Source: Clostridia bacterium (lineage in GTDB: Bacteria; Bacillota; Clostridia; Oscillospirales; Butyricicoccaceae). Taken from it: 9,255 nucleotides of DNA. Shown piece after piece: positions 6,065-9,255 of this stretch (the first letter of the stretch is position 1; each line of letters begins with the position of its first letter). The notes below the pieces were generated by a model that saw nothing but the letters and a program-made list of their open reading frames with translations, had not been told where the DNA came from and ran no database searches. Made by a program: the position numbers and the translations under genes. Location: contig JAFYMQ010000015.1 of NCBI GenBank assembly GCA_017556565.1, positions 1 to 9,255 of the forward strand, given 5' to 3'.

Positions 6065-7351
6065 ATGATTTCTTTTGTTGCAGCCGGTGACTCCATGCTC
6101 CGCGATCACCTGCCCAATACCCCCGAGTTTCAGAAAGTCCGCGACTTCCTCAAGCGCGGCGACATCAGATTCACCAATCTTGAGGCAACCATCATAGACG
6201 ACAGCTGCTTTGCCAATACCTACAGCGGCGGCGGTTATATTTTTACCGAGCCCTATGTTGTAGAAGACCTGAAAGATCTGGGCTTCAACGCCGTTTCCTG
6301 CGCCAATAACCATGCAATGGACTTTTCCTACAACGGTCTGCTCAACACCCGCAAGTGCCTCAAAGCCGCAGGCATCCCCTGCGCAGGCAGCGGCAGCAGC
6401 CTGTATGAGGCTTCCAAGCCTGCATTTATCAATACCAACAACGGCCGTGTAGCGCTTTTGTGTCAGGCTGCCCTCAACGGCGACTATGTCCACGCCCGCG
6501 CAGGCGACCCCCATCACGATTTCAAGAGCCGTCCCGGCATCAACCTGCTGCGCAGCTCAAAGGAGTTCCATGTGACCGAGGAGCAGATGGCTGTTCTGCA
6601 GGAGATCGTTGACAAGACCGATATGCACGGCGCCAAGAAGAGATCCATGGCACAGGGCTACACCTACGGCGTCAACCCCGAGCTGCTGGATATGGCAGGC
6701 GTCAAGTTCCGTGTTGCCGAAAAGAACGGCTACAAGGTCACCTGCAACCAGAAGGATCTGGACAGAATGTGCAAGCATATCAAAGGCGCGCTGATGAACT
6801 GCGACCACGCAATCGTATCTCTGCATTGCCACGCAATCCGCGGCGGCGACGATCTTATCGCTGATTATTATATGCAGGATTACGCTCACGCCTGCATCGA
6901 CGCAGGTGCAAGCGCGGTTATCGGTCACGGTACCCACGTAATGCAGGGCATTGAGATATACAACGGCAAGCCTATCTTCTACAGCCTTGCAAACTTCATC
7001 TATCAGATCAAATACGCCACCCGCGTACCCATGGACATCTGCGAGACCCGCGGCTACGATCCCGATGACGTAGGCGCTGACGCAATGTTCCGCAAGCTTG
7101 CCCCCGGCAGCCTGACCGCTCACGAGCGTTACTACAAGACCATGCTGCCTTATTTCGAGTTCGAGGGTGACAAGCTGACCAAGCTTGAGATCCTGCCCAT
7201 CAAGGTCTGCCGCTCCCAGCAGCCCTATAACATGGCAGGTGTGCCCCTTGCTGCCGACCCCTCCGAGATCATCGAGCAGCTTGAGTACGCAAGCAAGCCT
7301 TACGGCACACAGTTTGAGATCGACGGCGACCTTATCCGCGTCAAACTGTAA
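6065..7351 (+). CDS. CapA family (PGA_cap) metallophosphatase-like protein
   Basis: This 428-residue protein matches the CapA/PgsA-type family with a calcineurin-like phosphoesterase fold. Motifs in order: FVAAGDSMLRD at 4-14 (metal-binding Asp9), FTNLEATI at 36-43 (Asn38 and Glu40), VSCANNHAMDF at 77-87 (Asn82-His83), AIVSLHCHAIRGG at 249-261, and GHGTHVMQGIEIYNGKPIFY at 287-306 (His288 and His291), then SLANFIYQ. These give the usual dimetal-centre set. Family members are linked to poly-gamma-glutamate capsule synthesis and are normally anchored in the membrane. This one starts straight at the first catalytic strand, with no signal peptide or transmembrane helix, so it should be cytosolic. 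No capB or capC partner is in the window. A family-variable stretch of about 95 residues (150-245) separates the metal motifs. A role in capsule making is not supported; a cytosolic phosphoesterase or amide-ligase-related role is open. The start was chosen by the consensus AGGAGG. Confidence 0.82.
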   Translation: MISFVAAGDSMLRDHLPNTPEFQKVRDFLKRGDIRFTNLEATIIDDSCFANTYSGGGYIFTEPYVVEDLKDLGFNAVSCANNHAMDFSYNGLLNTRKCLKAAGIPCAGSGSSLYEASKPAFINTNNGRVALLCQAALNGDYVHARAGDPHHDFKSRPGINLLRSSKEFHVTEEQMAVLQEIVDKTDMHGAKKRSMAQGYTYGVNPELLDMAGVKFRVAEKNGYKVTCNQKDLDRMCKHIKGALMNCDHAIVSLHCHAIRGGDDLIADYYMQDYAHACIDAGASAVIGHGTHVMQGIEIYNGKPIFYSLANFIYQIKYATRVPMDICETRGYDPDDVGADAMFRKLAPGSLTAHERYYKTMLPYFEFEGDKLTKLEILPIKVCRSQQPYNMAGVPLAADPSEIIEQLEYASKPYGTQFEIDGDLIRVKL

Positions 7352-7367
7352 GAGTATATATAGCAGC

Positions 7368-7403
7368 AAAGCGCATTGCAGATAGCCTGCAATGCGCTTT
7401 TTT
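7368..7403. terminator. Terminator between the CapA-like gene and tspO
   Basis: A perfect 14-bp stem, AAAGCGCATTGCAG (7368-7381) with CTGCAATGCGCTTT (7387-7400), encloses the loop ATAGC, and the T run continues to 7403. On the minus strand the U tract is only three bases within the stem, so it is strong for the plus-strand gene and weaker for tspO. Confidence 0.85.
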
Positions 7404-7876
7404 CATCGGTTGAGCAAATATATGCCGATATTGAGATAGAGTGCAAAGCTGCTCCACAGAATATACGGTATCTGCAGCTTTGCGCTGAGAGGGTCTGCTT
7501 TGCGGTAGTAATAAAACGTCCGCAGTATAAAAAACACCATCACACCCAGCCACAAAGCCCCCAGCAGGAACATACGGAAGCGGAAAAATATCACACTCCA
7601 CAAAAAGTTCATGAACAAACTTACCCCATAGCTGAGCAGTCCGTGCTCCCGGGCCGATTTGTTGCGGTCTGACAGATATACCCGCGCCGAGCTGACCCCC
7701 ATCAGTATATACAAGAGTGTCCACACCACGGGAAACAGCCACGAAGGCGGCGCAAGGGGCGGGGAGACAATATCTTTGTATATATCCATACTGCCGCGGG
7801 TGAGCAGCGCGGACAGACCACCGGCAGCCAGCGGGATAAGTATGGCAAACAGATAGGTTTTCCAATGTTTTTTCAT
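7403..7876 (-). CDS. tspO: TspO/MBR family membrane protein
   Basis: The 157-residue protein has the five-helix layout of TspO/MBR (translocator protein) family members, which bind porphyrins and related ligands in the cytoplasmic membrane and act in tetrapyrrole and stress responses. Helices are at about 8-25, 45-66, 80-97, 102-121 and 132-153. The family signature PPLAPPSWLFPVVWTLLY is at 39-56, MNFLWSVIFF is at 89-98, and PYILWSSFALYLN is at 137-149. The tryptophans and the asparagine of the ligand pocket (Trp52, Asn90, Trp93, Trp141) are present. The start has GAGGTG 7 nt upstream. A -10-like TAAAAT (7900-7905 on the minus strand) has no recognisable -35 box, so transcription may need an activator. 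The gene is divergent from the HTH-desulfoferrodoxin gene across 114 bp. Confidence 0.92.
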   Translation of the reverse strand: MKKHWKTYLFAILIPLAAGGLSALLTRGSMDIYKDIVSPPLAPPSWLFPVVWTLLYILMGVSSARVYLSDRNKSAREHGLLSYGVSLFMNFLWSVIFFRFRMFLLGALWLGVMVFFILRTFYYYRKADPLSAKLQIPYILWSSFALYLNIGIYLLNR

Positions 7877-7938
7877 GTTTTTGCACCTCGTTTTTGTATA
7901 TTTTATGGGGATTTGGTGCTATGTATGCGCAGAGTAGG

Positions 7939-7967
7939 TTGGAAAAAGCGCAAAAATCGGTTATACT
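7939..7967 (+). promoter_or_regulatory. Promoter of the HTH-desulfoferrodoxin gene
   Basis: TTGGAA (7939-7944) and TATACT (7962-7967) are 17 bp apart. The ribosome binding site AAAGGAG (7976-7982) begins just after the expected start point, so the leader is very short. TGCGC (7926-7930) and GCGCA (7948-7952) form a spaced inverted repeat, about 22 bp centre to centre, around the -35 box; this could be an autoregulatory site but the arms are short. Confidence 0.65.
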
Positions 7968-7990
7968 GTCTATGCAAAGGAGTGACAGAA

Positions 7991-8578
7991 ATGGATACAT
8001 ATATAACCGGCGCGGTCGTGCGCCAACTTCGCGAAAAGCGGGGTCTGACCCAGGCGCAGCTTGCCGAAAAACTCCACGTCAGCGACAAGACGGTGTCCAA
8101 GTGGGAGACTGCAAAAGGTCTGCCCGATATATCGCTGGTCGAGCCGCTGGCTCAGGCGCTGGGCGTGTCGGTAATCGAGCTGATGCAGGGCGAGCAGGTA
8201 CAAAACCGCAACCTGTCGGGCAATATGCTCAGATGCAGGTTCTATGTCTGTCCCATATGCGGCAACGTTATTCACACTCTGGGCGAGGCTCTTATCAGCT
8301 GCTGCGGTGTGACTTTGCCGCCTTTGAGCGCTGAGGACTGTGACGATGAGCATATGATAGAGATGCAGAGCGTGGAGGACGAGCAGTTTGTCACCATTCA
8401 GCATCCCATGACCAAGGGGCATTATATATCTTTTTTGGCGTACGTGACCTCGGACAGATGTCAGATAGTCAAGCTTTATCCCGAGGGTGAGGCGCAGGCT
8501 CGGCTTCCCGTGCGTAGGTTTGGACTGCTTTACGCATACTGTAATCATCACGGACTTTTCCGCAAAAAACTGGGCTGA
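7991..8578 (+). CDS. XRE-type HTH regulator fused to a desulfoferrodoxin
   Basis: This 195-residue protein has three modules. Residues 6-65 form an XRE/HTH_3 DNA-binding domain (VVRQLREKRGLTQAQLAEKL, then SDKTVSKWETAKGLPDISLV). Residues 84-112 form a desulforedoxin-like knuckle with Cys87-x2-Cys90 and Cys104-Cys105, the FeCys4 pattern of desulfoferrodoxin. Residues 118-195 form a superoxide-reductase domain whose expected Fe(His)4Cys ligands are all there: His121, His138 (HPM), His144 (GHYI), Cys184 and His187 (YCNHHGLF). The His-Pro-Met to His and Cys to His spacings equal those of Desulfovibrio/Desulfarculus enzymes. The lid motif EKH of superoxide reductases reads DEH here (119-121), so the catalytic lysine seems replaced by Glu. 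The start has AAAGGAG 8 nt upstream; the frame is open further left, but without homology. I infer a cytosolic metal-based sensor of superoxide, oxygen or nitric oxide, although residual enzyme activity is possible. Confidence 0.9.
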   Translation: MDTYITGAVVRQLREKRGLTQAQLAEKLHVSDKTVSKWETAKGLPDISLVEPLAQALGVSVIELMQGEQVQNRNLSGNMLRCRFYVCPICGNVIHTLGEALISCCGVTLPPLSAEDCDDEHMIEMQSVEDEQFVTIQHPMTKGHYISFLAYVTSDRCQIVKLYPEGEAQARLPVRRFGLLYAYCNHHGLFRKKLG

Positions 8579-8591
8579 AAGGCCCTTTTTT
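8572..8591 (+). terminator. Short terminator overlapping the stop codon
   Basis: GGGC (8572-8575) pairs with GCCC (8582-8585) around TGAAAG, which contains the stop codon. Six T follow at 8586-8591, and an A run at 8564-8569 can pair with them. The four-base core makes it weak. Confidence 0.5.
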
Positions 8592-8593
8592 GC

Positions 8594-8622
8594 TTGCACG
8601 GAAGATGAGGCAAGGGTATAAT
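8594..8622 (+). promoter_or_regulatory. Sigma-A promoter of the CE15-like gene
   Basis: TTGCAC (8594-8599) and a perfect TATAAT (8617-8622) are 17 bp apart. The -35 box starts 2 bp after the terminator T run. GGGAGG (8642-8647) lies 7 nt before the ATG at 8655. Confidence 0.75.
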
Positions 8623-8654
8623 TAACCCAAACCCAACACAAGGGAGGACAAAAA

Positions 8655-9255
8655 ATGCTCAAAGATATACTCGCGTCCCGCGACCTGCTGCCCATAACCC
8701 AAATGAACGACGGCACACCCGCCACCGCGGACAACTGGAGCGCCCGCCGCGCCGAGATGCTAAAGCTGCTGGAGACCCACTCCTACGGCGTTACCCCTCC
8801 CGCACCCGCTTGGGTCAAGGGCGAGATCACCCGCGAGTATGCCCGATGCTGCGCAGGCAAAGCCCTCGAGCATGATATAGACCTGACCTTCCCCACCCCC
8901 GGCGGCGAGTTTACCTTCCCGCTGGTGCTGATGCGCCCGCTGCATGTACCTAAGCCCCCGGTGTTTTTGTATATCAGCTTTTCGGGTAAGCATAACAACT
9001 ATATCCCAGTCGAGGAAATAATCGACAACGGATTTGCGTTCGCGACCTTCTGCTATCTTGACGTGGTCAATGACAAGCTTTTTGGCGACTACTCGGACGG
9101 TCTTGCCAAAATGTTCGGCGTCACAAAGGAAAACCGCACCCCCACCACGTGGGGCAAGATCGGTATGTGGGCGTACGGCGCATCCAGAGCTCTCGACTAC
9201 CTGCTGACTCGCGACGATATAGATGCCCGCCACACCGCCGTCATCGGTCACTCGC
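8655..9255 (+). CDS. CE15-like alpha/beta-hydrolase (glucuronoyl/acetylxylan esterase type), 3' truncated
   Basis: The frame is open from the ATG at 8655 to the window edge, giving 200 residues. The layout resembles carbohydrate esterase family 15 and related acetylxylan-esterase-like proteins. An N-terminal region carries RRAEMLKLLETHSYGVTPP (31-49), typical of the family. A beta-sheet core follows (PLVLMRPL at 89-96, PPVFLYISFSG at 101-111). Then come ATFCYLDV (130-137), the helix GKIGMWAYGASRALDYLL (167-184), and the strand AVIGHS (195-200), the nucleophile elbow whose serine is the last complete codon. CE15 enzymes cut the ester between lignin alcohols and glucuronic acid on xylan. No signal peptide is visible, so this copy would act inside the cell on imported fragments, or on another ester. 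The catalytic acid and histidine lie outside the window, so the family call is provisional; a generic acetyl esterase is the main alternative. Confidence 0.75.
   Translation, partial: MLKDILASRDLLPITQMNDGTPATADNWSARRAEMLKLLETHSYGVTPPAPAWVKGEITREYARCCAGKALEHDIDLTFPTPGGEFTFPLVLMRPLHVPKPPVFLYISFSGKHNNYIPVEEIIDNGFAFATFCYLDVVNDKLFGDYSDGLAKMFGVTKENRTPTTWGKIGMWAYGASRALDYLLTRDDIDARHTAVIGHS

Noticed and set aside
6557..7369. Minus-strand frame of 270 residues opposite the CapA-like gene
   Set aside because: It is antisense to conserved CapA metal motifs, begins inside the terminator, and shows no domain of its own.

Overview
The window looks like chromosomal DNA from an anaerobic, fibre-associated gut member of the Bacillota, most like Ruminococcus or a close Oscillospirales relative. 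The reasons are strong AGGAGG-type ribosome binding sites 5-9 nt before most starts, sigma-A promoters with 17-bp spacers, G/C-ending codons, a secreted protein with a type I dockerin and a cohesin-like domain, and a desulfoferrodoxin module. This placement is inference; there is no rRNA or marker gene here.

Layout, left to right. The 3' end of an NCS2 purine permease (1-207) ends at a perfect-palindrome terminator shared with a convergent LysR regulator (269-1135, minus). The LysR gene is divergent from a cytosolic alpha/beta-hydrolase (1289-2041). Their 153-bp gap holds two good promoters and a 24-bp palindrome over the lysR -35 box, which is a likely operator. Next comes an 812-residue secreted GLUG-repeat/Big2/cohesin-like/dockerin protein (2193-4631) with its own promoter. 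It converges on a two-gene minus-strand operon: ywlG-like (5392-5937), then yggS-like PLP-binding protein (4670-5389).

A CapA-family metallophosphatase-like protein without a signal peptide (6065-7351) is divergent from that operon. It converges on a TspO/MBR membrane protein (7403-7876, minus). tspO is divergent from an unusual three-module gene (7991-8578): an XRE-type helix-turn-helix fused to a complete desulfoferrodoxin (desulforedoxin FeCys4 site plus superoxide-reductase Fe(His)4Cys site). A carbohydrate-esterase-15-like hydrolase (8655-9255) runs off the right edge just after its presumed nucleophile serine.

There is no mobile element, CRISPR array, tRNA or rRNA that I can support. 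The most interesting item is the HTH-desulfoferrodoxin fusion. It keeps every metal ligand but appears to have Glu where the superoxide-reductase lid lysine should be, and it faces tspO across 114 bp. I read it as a candidate metal-based redox or oxygen-species sensor. The second is the dockerin protein, whose GLUG coils carry two rows of regularly spaced cysteines.
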